Of a stretch of DNA of 64,000 nt, positions 29,055-38,023 are shown in pieces; position 1 is the first letter of the stretch, and the number at the start of each line of letters is the position of its first letter. A program made the position numbers and the translations under genes. The stretch is from Thiodiazotropha sp040506775 (GTDB taxonomy: Bacteria; Pseudomonadota; Gammaproteobacteria; Chromatiales; Chromatiaceae): positions 161,127-225,126 of the forward strand of contig JBEVWC010000027.1 of the NCBI GenBank assembly GCA_040506775.1, given 5' to 3'. The notes under the pieces were generated by a model that was not told the origin of the DNA, ran no database searches, and saw only the letters and a list, made by a program, of their open reading frames with translations.

Positions 29055-29813
29055 TCAGAGCTGCTCGAGCCAGGCGCTGACGATCTCAACCAGTTCGGCC
29101 TCCTTACCGTCGAAAAAGTGGTTGGCACCATCAACCTTTCGCTGGGTGAACGCCAGCTTGCCAGCAGCCTGGGCACGTTGCTCGACGCTATTGAGGACAC
29201 CCTCCAGATCATCACTGCCATACAGATCGAGCACCGGCAGATTCATCATGCCCAGCGAACGCACGCCATCCTGTACCTCGCTGCCGAAATTGCCGGACAT
29301 GCCGATACTCACGAAACCCGCGAAGCCTTCCGGGTGGGTGCGCAGGTAATACGCGCCCATGGTCGCGCCCTGGCTGTGAGCAACCAGCACGATGCGCTTG
29401 ATACCCTGATCGTGCAGATAGGCAATGGCTGCATCGATTCGCGGATTCACTTCCGGGTAGAGCGGCACGTATTCCTTGTAGTCGGCCTCATTCGCCAGCA
29501 CCGGCATCTGGATCGACAAGGTATGCCAGCCGTGCCCGGGCAGGTCGACCCGCAGGGGTTTCACCACCTGCGGCCAATCCGGGTGCACGCCGGTGCCGTG
29601 CAGGATGATCGCCGCCTGACCCTTGTCCTCTTCGGCCTGGGTATAGATGCCGAGATAATCGGTACTGCCATCGTTGAGCCACACCGCCTCGCCGTCGATC
29701 AGTGCATCCACGATCTGTTCGGCCCAGCGTTTTTCCTTGGCCAGATCGGAAGCCAGCACCCAGGTGCTCGTACAGAACAGGACGATCAGCAGTACGCGGG
29801 AAAAACGATTCAT
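29055..29813 (-). CDS. Exported alpha/beta hydrolase, DUF3530-like
   Basis: A 252-residue protein with a signal peptide (VLLIVLFCTSTWVLAS) and an alpha/beta-hydrolase fold. The oxyanion loop is ILHGTGVHPDW, the nucleophile elbow VLVAHSQGATMG, and the late acid and histidine appear in LYGSDD and GANHFF. The pattern resembles DUF3530 proteins, whose substrates are unknown. The ATG at 29813 has GGAG upstream; a longer frame reaches 29957 but lacks support and would bury the signal. The palindrome TGTCAGGCTGACA, shared with cyoA, lies about 165 bp upstream. Confidence 0.82.
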   Translation of the reverse strand: MNRFSRVLLIVLFCTSTWVLASDLAKEKRWAEQIVDALIDGEAVWLNDGSTDYLGIYTQAEEDKGQAAIILHGTGVHPDWPQVVKPLRVDLPGHGWHTLSIQMPVLANEADYKEYVPLYPEVNPRIDAAIAYLHDQGIKRIVLVAHSQGATMGAYYLRTHPEGFAGFVSIGMSGNFGSEVQDGVRSLGMMNLPVLDLYGSDDLEGVLNSVEQRAQAAGKLAFTQRKVDGANHFFDGKEAELVEIVSAWLEQL

Positions 29814-29976
29814 GAAAGAGCTCCGAAATGCAGTTTGAGAAAGGCACCCGAGAACCCGGGTATGACGAACCACGGATTGCTGAGGAAAGCCTCGAAACAG
29901 GCGTCCGCGTCGCGGTGGCGTATCAACTATTGTTGTCAAAGAATGACAAGGGTGCAAGCCGTGGTGGGCCGTGTGA

Positions 29977-29989
29977 TGTCAGGCTGACA
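29977..29989. promoter_or_regulatory. Second copy of palindrome TGTCAGGCTGACA
   Basis: Identical to the 13-bp palindrome upstream of cyoA (2717-2729). It lies in the 546-bp gap between the exported hydrolase and the membrane protein gene at 30360. It could serve either gene; no other clear element was seen in that gap apart from a possible -10 box at 30325-30330. Confidence 0.35.
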
Positions 29990-30324
29990 CCGGGATACCC
30001 CGCAGAGGCATCCACCGGTTTGGGCTTCAGCACATCCCGGATTCCACGAAGCCGAATCCGGCACAAGGTCTGCCAGGTCATTCACGACCTGGACAACAAC
30101 AGCACCCTGCGGACCGACCACCTGCTGACACGGCGTATCATGAACTCCACAGCCTGGTTATCGCGAAGGGTAACACCCTGTTTTCCGGTGGGTTTCTGAT
30201 TCGATTCCAACCTTTACCTGGCAATGCCTATTCTCAGCCTGCATAAGCAGGCCATCGCCTTGGAGATTCCTACCATCCTGTCACTGCATTGGACGCCAGC
30301 GAGTCGGTTTTCCCACGATTCGGG

Positions 30325-30330
30325 TATACT
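30325..30330 (+). promoter_or_regulatory. Possible -10 box TATACT for the membrane protein gene
   Basis: TATACT lies 30 bp before the ATG at 30360. No strong -35 hexamer is visible at 16-18 bp spacing, so an activator may be needed or the box may be fortuitous. Confidence 0.3.
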
Positions 30331-30359
30331 TGCTGGAAATTTGCAGTTAGGGGGCAACC

Positions 30360-31010
30360 ATGCACATTCAGCGTCAGGGACAATGGGTCTTCGCAGTCGG
30401 GCTGGTCATAGTGTTGACCAGCGTGCTCTCCGGCACCCTCATCCAGGACGAACTCAAGAGCCTGGGAGACCGGGCCTTTCTCGCCAGTCACGGCGCGACA
30501 GGCTGGCTGGCCTTTCTGTCTTTCGCCTTCGGCTTTCCGCTGGGCATGGCGGTCTGCGCCACCGGTATGTTCATGACCAGTGAGCCCGCTACCGGTAAAC
30601 GCCTGCTATTCGGGTTCACCGTAATACTGGTCGCCCTGTCGGCCATACTAGTTCCAGGCATTACCGGGCGGGAACCCAGCGCGGTTTTTTTCGGCACCGG
30701 CGGTTACATGATCCTGGCTCTGGTGCTGGCAACCCTGTGGTTCTGGGGCAGACATCGGGCCGGCCTGCCACCCGAGGCACGCCTCGGCGCGGACCTGCAG
30801 GGCGCCGGTTACCTGTGCTTCGCCATTGTCGCCTGGAACCTGTGCGGCCTGGCCGGCATGCCCTCCTTCGCCCTGGATCCGGAAAAAATGCTCGCCACGG
30901 GCAGCCGCGGCTTTGCCATCGGGCAGACGAAATCGATCATGGTGGCACTGGTAGCGGGCTGGATACTCACGGCGGCCGGCTATCGCATGTCGCTTAAGTC
31001 CTCGCACTAA
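30360..31010 (+). CDS. Polytopic inner-membrane protein of unknown function
   Basis: A 216-residue protein with six or seven hydrophobic segments (about 9-28, 45-65, 80-100, 115-135, 155-175, 190-208). It has no recognised catalytic motif. The overall pattern is reminiscent of DUF998-type or other small multi-span proteins, but I cannot place it in a family. AGGGGG seven bases before the ATG gives a strong start. A DUF6279 lipoprotein gene follows 19 bp later, so the two probably form an operon. Confidence 0.8.
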   Translation: MHIQRQGQWVFAVGLVIVLTSVLSGTLIQDELKSLGDRAFLASHGATGWLAFLSFAFGFPLGMAVCATGMFMTSEPATGKRLLFGFTVILVALSAILVPGITGREPSAVFFGTGGYMILALVLATLWFWGRHRAGLPPEARLGADLQGAGYLCFAIVAWNLCGLAGMPSFALDPEKMLATGSRGFAIGQTKSIMVALVAGWILTAAGYRMSLKSSH

Positions 31011-31029
31011 CCCATTTGGAGCAGGCGAT

Positions 31030-31938
31030 ATGCAGTACAACCCGTTCCGTACTGGCAGCGACAGCAGACAAGTCCCGTTTTGGCGGATTTTCCAGACACT
31101 CCTCCTGGTGCTGTTGCTGTCAGCCTGTAGTCGTATTCAGCTGGCCTACAACAACCTCGACTGGCTGTTACCGCAATACCTCGGCTCTTACATGCCGCTG
31201 TCCGACGACCAGGACAGTATGCTGGACGCACGGGTCGAATATTTCCTGCGCTGGCATTGCAGTACCCAGGTCACCGACTATGCGCAATTGTTCCGCGATG
31301 TCGATAGACGCTTCCGCAGTGGCGACCTGACCCGGAGCGAACTGGAAACCTTCAATGATCGGGTTCAGCAGGCCTGGGCGGGCATCCTGCAGCAGGGCAG
31401 CCCGGCGATCGGCGATATCCTGCTCACCGCGGATGACACCCAGATCAAAGAGCTCTTCGACGGCTTTGAGAAAACCAACCGTGAATGGCTGGAGGAATTC
31501 GAAGCCACCAGTGACGAGGCGTTGCGCGATGACTACCGGGAACGCATGGACGAGGAACTGCAGCGCTGGTTCGGCAAACTCAATGAGGGGCAGGAACAGA
31601 TCCTGGTCGTCTGGAGCCGGGAGTTTCAGCCGCTGGGCCTTGAGGGGCTGGACATGCGGCGGCGCTGGCAGTCACGTCTCAGGGAGATCGTGAATGACCG
31701 CGATGACCCTGAGGTTTTCCAGCGTGAACTCGCCGAACTTCTAACCAACCCGCGCACACTGCGCACCCCCGATTACCAAAAGCGTCTCGATCACAATCGT
31801 GACGTATCGATCGACATGATTTATGGCATCGTTCAACAACTCAGCGATGAGCAAAAGCGCCAATTGAAACGACAGGTCGAAGCCGTGGCGGGCGATTTTG
31901 AGGACCTGGCATGCAGCGTTGAACCCATAGCGTCTTGA
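31030..31938 (+). CDS. DUF6279 family lipoprotein
   Basis: A 302-residue lipoprotein with lipobox LLLSACS (cysteine near residue 35), predicted to be anchored in the envelope. The mature part begins RIQLAYNNLDWLLPQYLG and is mostly helical, rich in charged residues, as in DUF6279 proteins. The function of the family is unknown. It is probably co-transcribed with the membrane protein gene upstream. It is the last chromosomal-type gene before the 32-40 kb accessory block. Confidence 0.83.
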   Translation: MQYNPFRTGSDSRQVPFWRIFQTLLLVLLLSACSRIQLAYNNLDWLLPQYLGSYMPLSDDQDSMLDARVEYFLRWHCSTQVTDYAQLFRDVDRRFRSGDLTRSELETFNDRVQQAWAGILQQGSPAIGDILLTADDTQIKELFDGFEKTNREWLEEFEATSDEALRDDYRERMDEELQRWFGKLNEGQEQILVVWSREFQPLGLEGLDMRRRWQSRLREIVNDRDDPEVFQRELAELLTNPRTLRTPDYQKRLDHNRDVSIDMIYGIVQQLSDEQKRQLKRQVEAVAGDFEDLACSVEPIAS

Positions 31939-31969
31939 ATTGCCGATGTTGCCAGCCAGCACCAGCCAC

Positions 31970-31999
31970 TCCCACTCAATCGTCGCCGGCGGCTTGCTC
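31970..31999 (-). repeat. Displaced copy of the guaA 3' end (candidate att site)
   Basis: Thirty bases match the 3' end of guaA (40023-40052) at 26 positions. Read on the minus strand in guaA's frame it still encodes SKPPATIEWE. Three of the four differences are synonymous third positions (CCA/CCG, GCC/GCG, ACC/ACG); the fourth falls at the outer edge of the match. The stop codon is replaced by TGG. Together with the true guaA end at 40019 it brackets the AT-richer 32-40 kb block, as expected for attachment-site repeats of an element that integrates into the guaA 3' end. Confidence 0.7.
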
Positions 32000-32008
32000 G
32001 GTATCTCC

Positions 32009-32107
32009 GGGGTCGGAGTCGAATCGAGAACGGAGTGGTTGGCTTGATGAATGCACTTGGCTATTTTCGAGATGATTCACGGCCTGAGCACTCTCGACTC
32101 CGACCCC
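32009..32107. repeat. REP-like inverted-repeat element, type B copy 1
   Basis: A 99-bp element with the same 14-bp terminal inverted repeats as the type A copies but a different interior. It directly abuts the guaA-like fragment. The similarity to the copy inside the RAYT gene extends beyond the palindrome (GTATCTCC on one side, about 11 further bases on the other), so one is a duplicate of the other including flanking sequence. Confidence 0.9.
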
Positions 32108-32121
32108 TCCAGCAATCACCC

Positions 32122-32874
32122 CTAGTGTGGATCTGCACCCCCAACCAACTTTGCCACCTTAAGCAAAAAATCCGCTTGACCGATCCCGATACCCTTTTCA
32201 GTTCCACGGCGGATCTCCGACAGCACCTTACGCGATACCGTCTGCTCGAATAACGCGAGATAAGGTGTTGTATCTCCGGGGTCGGAGTCGAATCGAGAAC
32301 GGAGTGGTTGGCTTGATGAATGCACTTGGCTATTTTCGAGATGATTCGCGGCCTGAGCACTCTCGACTCCGACCCCTCCAGCAATCAAGTCCAAATAATT
32401 TCTATGAGGAGTCACCAGACCATCGGGTTTCCCCAATGCATTAGCATGAAAACTGGAATAAGGATAATCCTCCGGCCGTCGTGCGATACCGGCACGTACC
32501 GGATTCAATTCGATATAGCGGTAGCAGGCCAGAAGATAGCGGTCGGTGTCCACCAGGCCCGATTTATAGCGTCCCTCCCACAAGGAACCGCTGCGGTGGT
32601 AACTGCGATTGAAATACTGGGCATAGCGCCTGCCCACTGACTGCATGGCCCGGGGCAAGGAGTGCTCTTCCTTGGGTGTCACAAGAAGGTGGATATGGTT
32701 ATGCATCAACACCCAAGCATGCACCGCCAGCGAGTTGTGCTCGGCCGCTTCCCGCAGACATCGATAGAGAAAGCGAAAATCTTCGTGGCGAGCAAGAATC
32801 GGATCACGGTTGTGCCCGCACACCACCACATGCTGTGGCTGATCCGGCAGGAATATGCGGGGTTTTCTTGGCAT
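32122..32874 (-). CDS. REP-associated tyrosine transposase (RAYT), with an internal REP element
   Basis: A Y1-type single-strand transposase related to IS200 that acts on REP palindromes. The ATG at 32874 has AAGGAGG just upstream. The metal-binding HIH is at residues 60-62 (MHNHIHLL), and tyrosines at 118 and 120 precede the conserved ELNPVRAG. Residues about 167-199 are encoded by an inserted 99-bp REP element (32278-32376). As 99 is 33 codons, the frame is kept and a normal RAYT C-terminus (VLSEIRRGTEKGIGIG) follows. The total is 250 residues. Activity is uncertain because the insertion falls within the C-terminal region. REP elements lie on both sides. Confidence 0.88.
   Translation of the reverse strand: MPRKPRIFLPDQPQHVVVCGHNRDPILARHEDFRFLYRCLREAAEHNSLAVHAWVLMHNHIHLLVTPKEEHSLPRAMQSVGRRYAQYFNRSYHRSGSLWEGRYKSGLVDTDRYLLACYRYIELNPVRAGIARRPEDYPYSSFHANALGKPDGLVTPHRNYLDLIAGGVGVESAQAANHLENSQVHSSSQPLRSRFDSDPGDTTPYLALFEQTVSRKVLSEIRRGTEKGIGIGQADFLLKVAKLVGGADPH
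32278..32376. repeat. REP-like element, type B copy 2, inside the RAYT gene
   Basis: A 99-bp element with perfect 14-bp terminal inverted repeats, lying wholly inside the transposase reading frame. It is in frame and free of stops in that frame, and nearly identical to the copy at 32009-32107. Confidence 0.92.
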
Positions 32875-32904
32875 GACAACCTCCTTGTTGTCTATTGATT
32901 TCCA

Positions 32905-33002
32905 GGGTCGGAGTCGAATCAAGAACGGAGTGATTTGCCCACAACACGCTCATGTCTGTTGTCGAGGTGATGCGCGATGCAGGCACTCTCGACTCCGACC
33001 CC
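32905..33002. repeat. REP-like inverted-repeat element, type A copy 3
   Basis: A 98-bp element whose interior matches the type A copies at 3356-3568. It starts 31 bp upstream of the RAYT start, mirroring the 30-bp spacing at the truncated RAYT. Its left terminal repeat is one base shorter (CAGGG instead of CGGGG). Confidence 0.9.
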
Positions 33003-33339
33003 TTTGCCATTGTGACACCGGGACCTTTCTATATCAATTCATCATGAATCAACAGCTTAGGCTATCTTGACTCTGCCCCCTGATGATTCGCGTTGAAAGC
33101 AAGAACTTCCCGTTTATCCAACTTTGATATTGAAGGTGAATAGGAATTGAGGTCAATGCTTGTTCCTTATGCTTTCCGTTAATCATCGAATGGACAATAT
33201 TGGGTTTGGCTTGTAAATACAGCATGTTCCATACTGCACTGTGTCAGCGGATTTGTGCTAATTTAAAATAGGTAGTTCGCTGGATTTCAATAGATCGAAG
33301 TCTGTTTTCGGTTGAACATAAAGATAATGGAGGTGTCAC
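33003..33339. other. AT-rich intergenic region
   Basis: No gene or repeat was recognised between the REP element and the papain-like peptidase gene. The ribosome-binding site GGAGG of that gene lies at its right end. Confidence 0.4.
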
Positions 33340-33870
33340 ATGGGCACTACATGGAACGTCAGAATCTATTCTCAACCCGATCTGAATACCTGCTGGCGAG
33401 CTTCGTTACGAGTGATGCTTGCCTGGCATACGGGGCAGCACATCACTGATATAGACTGGGAACGCCGCTGCAGGATCTTGTTGATGCCGATATTTGGCAG
33501 CAGCCGTAGCGGATTGGCGGATTTTCAAGTGGATATGGTAGCAAGAAGAATCAGTCTTCGTAGTAACGTGGAGAACAGTCTGCAAAACTTCAAGACCCAT
33601 CTGGACAAGGGGCCCGTCATGTTCAACCTACATGGCATGCCTTTCGGGCACATGGTCGTCGCCTTCAGTTCTCGTTTTTCTTCCCCACCCGCAGCAAAGA
33701 GCTACAGAGCGGGAAACAGATATCTGCCAGTGAAAGACGAATATTTCGAGGTTGCCGACCCATGTGCTACAGGCTATCCGCCGGGCCCCTGTCGGGGTGG
33801 TACCCGCATGGTGTCCGCCTCCCAAGTTGAGGCATCGATCAAGCAAGGTTATATTTGGTACTGGAATTGA
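33340..33870 (+). CDS. Papain-like/C39-like cysteine peptidase
   Basis: A 176-residue protein with a likely papain-type triad: Q12 and C18 in SQPDLNTCWRASLRVML, H104 in MPFGHMVVAF, and D140 in EVADPC. This order and the CW start fit the peptidase C39-like and C70 (AvrRpt2-like) group. There is no signal peptide or transporter domain. A GGAGG site precedes the ATG. Small stand-alone members include host-targeting effectors and toxins as well as processing enzymes. It shares an AT-richer block with a large exported protein and a lipase. Family assignment is moderate; function is open. Confidence 0.7.
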   Translation: MGTTWNVRIYSQPDLNTCWRASLRVMLAWHTGQHITDIDWERRCRILLMPIFGSSRSGLADFQVDMVARRISLRSNVENSLQNFKTHLDKGPVMFNLHGMPFGHMVVAFSSRFSSPPAAKSYRAGNRYLPVKDEYFEVADPCATGYPPGPCRGGTRMVSASQVEASIKQGYIWYWN

Positions 33871-34123
33871 TTGTAGCTAGTCTGAAACACCCGCGTTTTT
33901 TCTCGTTCTTTCAGACTCCATCCATTCAGCACAGAGTTAACAAGTTGCCACTGGTTCCCATGGCTATTGGATGCCTTGCTGCAGGCAGGCACACAGTGGC
34001 TGAACGTAACATACTTGGTCGCGGAGTTAACACAACCATTTATGCAACATTTGGGTTTATAGGGTAACTTGTTAGGGTATGACGACTGAACCCAATAGAT
34101 TTTGCACTAGGTATCAATATTTT

Positions 34124-37100
34124 CTACTGAGAAGCCTTATTCGCAGCCTCCCAATCCTCAAACCAAACCGGCGTGGTTCCGCTATATTCAAAATAATAGG
34201 ATTTTCCTGTAGAAAGTGGACTATTTACCGAGTAACCACTTAAAAATACTTTTTTCTCAGACAACTTGGTTACAGGTAATAAATTCTCCGGCATTAGTGC
34301 AAGTGGTGCATCGTACCAGTTGGTTGAAAAGGATTTTCCATTGACCTTGACGATTCGGACTGCTTCTGCCCATTTGGTTGAAGCAGATAGCATTTGTTTT
34401 CGCGAATCCAGGGGGCATGCATAAATCCAGTCTGCCGTGCTTAAGTTCCCCGGCCCAGGCTTTGAGAGTATGACCTTGCCGCCCTCGTTAAAAATATCAT
34501 CGTAACCGTCATCGAGTAGATCGGTGATAGCGACCGCTTGATTGGTTTCTTTTGTACCGACGCGAATCGTCCATGCTATTGCAATGTTTTTATTAGGCTG
34601 TCCTGACTGCTCTGGCAGTGCACTGGTGATAACAACGGCAACGGGGACGGATTTATTCTGACCGGTTGCACCGAACTGTTTCATGAGATTGTGCTTTGGA
34701 TCGGCCTTTTCCTCTGTCGTGATTGCTTGCGTATTTCCATAGAAAAATGCGGTTCTCGGTAACAATGTTTGCCATGCCAGGCAGCGTATGTTTTGACGAG
34801 TCTCGCGTTCGATACTGATGTATCGTGACTGCAAGCTATTTTGTTGTACATTATTATCATCCACATCCGGCATTAGCGATATATTATTTACCGTTGTGTT
34901 GAACGGTTTTTCAGGATTACTAAACAAGTTTTCCGCCTGTAAACATTTTGATCGCGCGTCCGGGTTGGACAAGCATAGATGTTTACTGAAGCGTAGGGAT
35001 TGCCGTTGAACATTAAAGGCCTCTATATAGCTATTTTCCATATCTTTAATTGATCGCAAGGCCTCAAATGTTTTATAGGCGGGGTTGTCGATCATGCTGG
35101 GTGGAGTCGGCGCGCGACTGATCAAACCGGTAACATAGTTAGCAATATTCCATATTGTTGCCGCCACCGGTACTTCAGAAACCACAGCCGCGACACCGGA
35201 AACTGTTGTTTGCGCAGGACTGGATCCTGGTATCCCGTTATCACCCTGACTGATCTTTGGCTTATCCAAACCGCCATTTCTTAATCTTAACGCCGTTTCG
35301 AATTTATTAAGATCTGATAAAGAGTGCTTTTGCACGTCGCTTGTTAAATCAAAGGCCGTTTCGGTGAGTTGCGAGATCGCACTCCTCTCTCCAACGGCTA
35401 GGGATAATTTTTCTTCTATATCGATCAAGTCAGACGCTGATGGTCTAGGCGCCAGTGAACCGGATTGTTTAATTGCCGGCGTTTGATAAAAACGCAAATC
35501 ACCGCTCTTCAATGCTGCCCATACACCGGCTTTAGACCCTGTCGCCGCAGTGATATCATTGCCTAGTTCGATCCAGCGTATTTTTGCGATATCGTTATAG
35601 GCTTTCGCTACTGGATCACCAATTGGGAGATTTTTCAGAGGCTTTTTCTCTTTATTCGCTTTCTCAATGAGTTGATTAAATTCAATCCGCCAATCTTCGA
35701 GTTGTCTGTCAGCACGTGATCTTGCAAGTGCATTCGCATTGTAATCATAAACACGCTCATCTGTATCGAGTGCGTAAAACAAAGTGTCCTGATCATTCAG
35801 GCCATAGACCAGTTGACCATCGCCAGCAAAAAACCCTGAAACAAATCGACTGGTGGTTAGTGGATCACTTTTACGTGATAATTGTCCGTAATTCCCCAGA
35901 TCGTTGAACAATGCGATAGATCCTGAACGCCATAGGTTGAGTTCTGCTTGTTGCCACAATGCAAACTCCAGTGCATCACGTTTGAGTGGATTGGAGATCC
36001 TAAGATCATCAGGCAAAACAGCCAGCACGCGCATTTGTGTTACTTGTTTGTTATCTGGGAATTTTCCTGCTACTTTACGTATCGCAAAATCAGCAAATGT
36101 CTTGCTATCAGCATTCCATTCCATCGCTGAACTCTCTTCGACCAGTGGCATTTTAACTGCATAGATATCCTTCTTCGACTTTAGCTCGTCAAAAGACAAA
36201 GTACTGACCTTGCCATTCCTCAACAATACGTGGACTTGGTTTGGCTCTGACAAATCGGACCGAAAACTAACTACTGGATGTAACTTCTGCTTTTCACTCA
36301 ACCACACATAGTCATGGAGTTCTGAATCCGTTATTGTCTTGGACACTCGCTCCAAGTACTGCCTTAACATTTTTTCTGTATTCTTATCATCAAAACCCTG
36401 ATCACGCGCGATTTGCTTTCTATCTTCATCAAACCGATCATCATTCCGTGCTATAGCATTCCAAACACTGCCACCATCCACTGAATAGAGAATGCTGCCT
36501 CCTGCATTGTCCAAACCGATTAAGCCATTCGCCACATAGGCAACGCTATTGGAATCGAGTTTTACTGATTGATCATTCAGTTTAGGTTCACGTCGGGTCC
36601 AGGCAGATTGCGCAGTATTTGAAACAGTTGTTGTCCATAATACGCCGCTTCCATCAAAAACATAGACATCAGCAGAATTCATTTTCCCATTTATGTTTGA
36701 GCCTGGTATGTATGTGTTACCCGGTTTTACGATCAGACGCTTGATTGTGCCCATTTCAGTACCGTTAACGGTCGGGCGGTTCACTTCAACATACCTTGGC
36801 TCGAAATCGGACCCCATGGTCATACCACTACCGTGAAGATGTATCCTGTTCCAAGCATCTTGATACCGTTTGTTGAACATGTCATCAGACAAACCGGCAA
36901 AGTCTACTTCAAAGTGTTGACCATAGATTCGTTTATAGTAGTCATAGGCCTCTTTTTCTGAGAGAGTGAGGTTCTTGAGTACGATTGGCTTGCCGTCATT
37001 CAGTGCTTTGATGTCGCTAACCGGTATCGACAATTTTTCGGCCAGTATAGAAGCTTGATCAGATAACAACGCTTTATAGGTAATCCCACCTACTTCCGCT

Positions 37101-37189
37101 CTCCCCTCTACTTTTGATTCTTCTGCTTGTGCTGACGTGATACTGATTAAAGATGAGATCCCAATAAGGGTGGTAAGCAATGTTTTCAA
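34124..37189 (-). CDS. Large exported protein of unknown function
   Basis: A 1021-residue protein with a clear signal peptide (LLTTLIGISSLISITSAQAEE), hence periplasmic, surface or secreted. I do not recognise the family. The N-terminal half has beta-rich stretches (ADVYVFDGSGVLWTTTV, GGSILYSVDGGSVWNA) that could be propeller-like blades. One moderately hydrophobic segment lies near residue 700 (VAAVVSEVPVAATIWNIANY). Few cysteines are present, mainly in the last third. The start is a TTG at 37189 with AAGGGA upstream; no nearby ATG would leave an intact signal. Base composition is clearly AT-richer than the conserved genes, consistent with acquisition. Confidence 0.75.
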   Translation of the reverse strand: MKTLLTTLIGISSLISITSAQAEESKVEGRAEVGGITYKALLSDQASILAEKLSIPVSDIKALNDGKPIVLKNLTLSEKEAYDYYKRIYGQHFEVDFAGLSDDMFNKRYQDAWNRIHLHGSGMTMGSDFEPRYVEVNRPTVNGTEMGTIKRLIVKPGNTYIPGSNINGKMNSADVYVFDGSGVLWTTTVSNTAQSAWTRREPKLNDQSVKLDSNSVAYVANGLIGLDNAGGSILYSVDGGSVWNAIARNDDRFDEDRKQIARDQGFDDKNTEKMLRQYLERVSKTITDSELHDYVWLSEKQKLHPVVSFRSDLSEPNQVHVLLRNGKVSTLSFDELKSKKDIYAVKMPLVEESSAMEWNADSKTFADFAIRKVAGKFPDNKQVTQMRVLAVLPDDLRISNPLKRDALEFALWQQAELNLWRSGSIALFNDLGNYGQLSRKSDPLTTSRFVSGFFAGDGQLVYGLNDQDTLFYALDTDERVYDYNANALARSRADRQLEDWRIEFNQLIEKANKEKKPLKNLPIGDPVAKAYNDIAKIRWIELGNDITAATGSKAGVWAALKSGDLRFYQTPAIKQSGSLAPRPSASDLIDIEEKLSLAVGERSAISQLTETAFDLTSDVQKHSLSDLNKFETALRLRNGGLDKPKISQGDNGIPGSSPAQTTVSGVAAVVSEVPVAATIWNIANYVTGLISRAPTPPSMIDNPAYKTFEALRSIKDMENSYIEAFNVQRQSLRFSKHLCLSNPDARSKCLQAENLFSNPEKPFNTTVNNISLMPDVDDNNVQQNSLQSRYISIERETRQNIRCLAWQTLLPRTAFFYGNTQAITTEEKADPKHNLMKQFGATGQNKSVPVAVVITSALPEQSGQPNKNIAIAWTIRVGTKETNQAVAITDLLDDGYDDIFNEGGKVILSKPGPGNLSTADWIYACPLDSRKQMLSASTKWAEAVRIVKVNGKSFSTNWYDAPLALMPENLLPVTKLSEKKVFLSGYSVNSPLSTGKSYYFEYSGTTPVWFEDWEAANKASQ

Positions 37190-38023
37190 TTGATAAGTAT
37201 CCCTTGTTTTGACTCAGTTTAATCATGCCTGGATACCGCAAACGTGTTTTAGCTGTGGGTGATACCGGTTATTGAGAAATACTGGCACCAGAGTTATTTT
37301 GCTTTACCATGGCATAGTGTCAAATTGAGTATACAGCAAATTACAAAGTGTTCTAATGAGACAATAACCACATAAAGTTTAGTTATTGTGAATTGATAAT
37401 TAAGTAGACCAGCACATCTTTAACCGATAAATTAATAAGTTCCTTAAATGGCACCAGACCTTATCTGATAGACATCCCGGGTTTTTTCCATCATAGCCCA
37501 TAACCTTATCCACACTACGGTCGAGCATAAGAACGACAAACGCCTTTCTTTGGCAAGACCACTACCGTCTGGTTACCGCTGAACACTCGACAGCCATTCA
37601 AACCCTCCCGAATCTGTCTGTCAGGTAACCTCTAGCGTTTAAAACTTACCCTTTTAACTTCATGGTCGACCAATCACTGTTTTTTCCTCAGTGGTACACC
37701 CTGCTGCGTCACAGAGAGCGGCTCTTTTGATTTGAACTATTGATTTCGGGGTCTTGAATCAAACAGCCATGGCCGCATCCTGGCATCTGGTGACGAACTC
37801 TCAGCTAGCGCCCTGGGTTCATTGGCTTCCAGCCTGGAAAACATCCAGGCCTTGGAATCACACACGCAAGAGACTCCCAGAGCAGCGATCAACTTCCCAT
37901 ACGGACGGATACTTGAAAACCCACCCCAACAAGCCGGAGTGCCATGACTATGAAAATCACTTAGAATGTGCGTGCAGGTAGCAGTAAAGAGCAGAACCGG
38001 GTTGTGCAATATTCGCCCGAATA
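37190..38023. other. Intergenic region in the accessory block
   Basis: About 830 bp between the large exported protein and the lipase gene, transcribed in the same direction. A 90-codon minus-strand frame (37737-38009) has no recognised motif and I do not call it. No terminator or repeat could be assigned with confidence. Confidence 0.4.
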
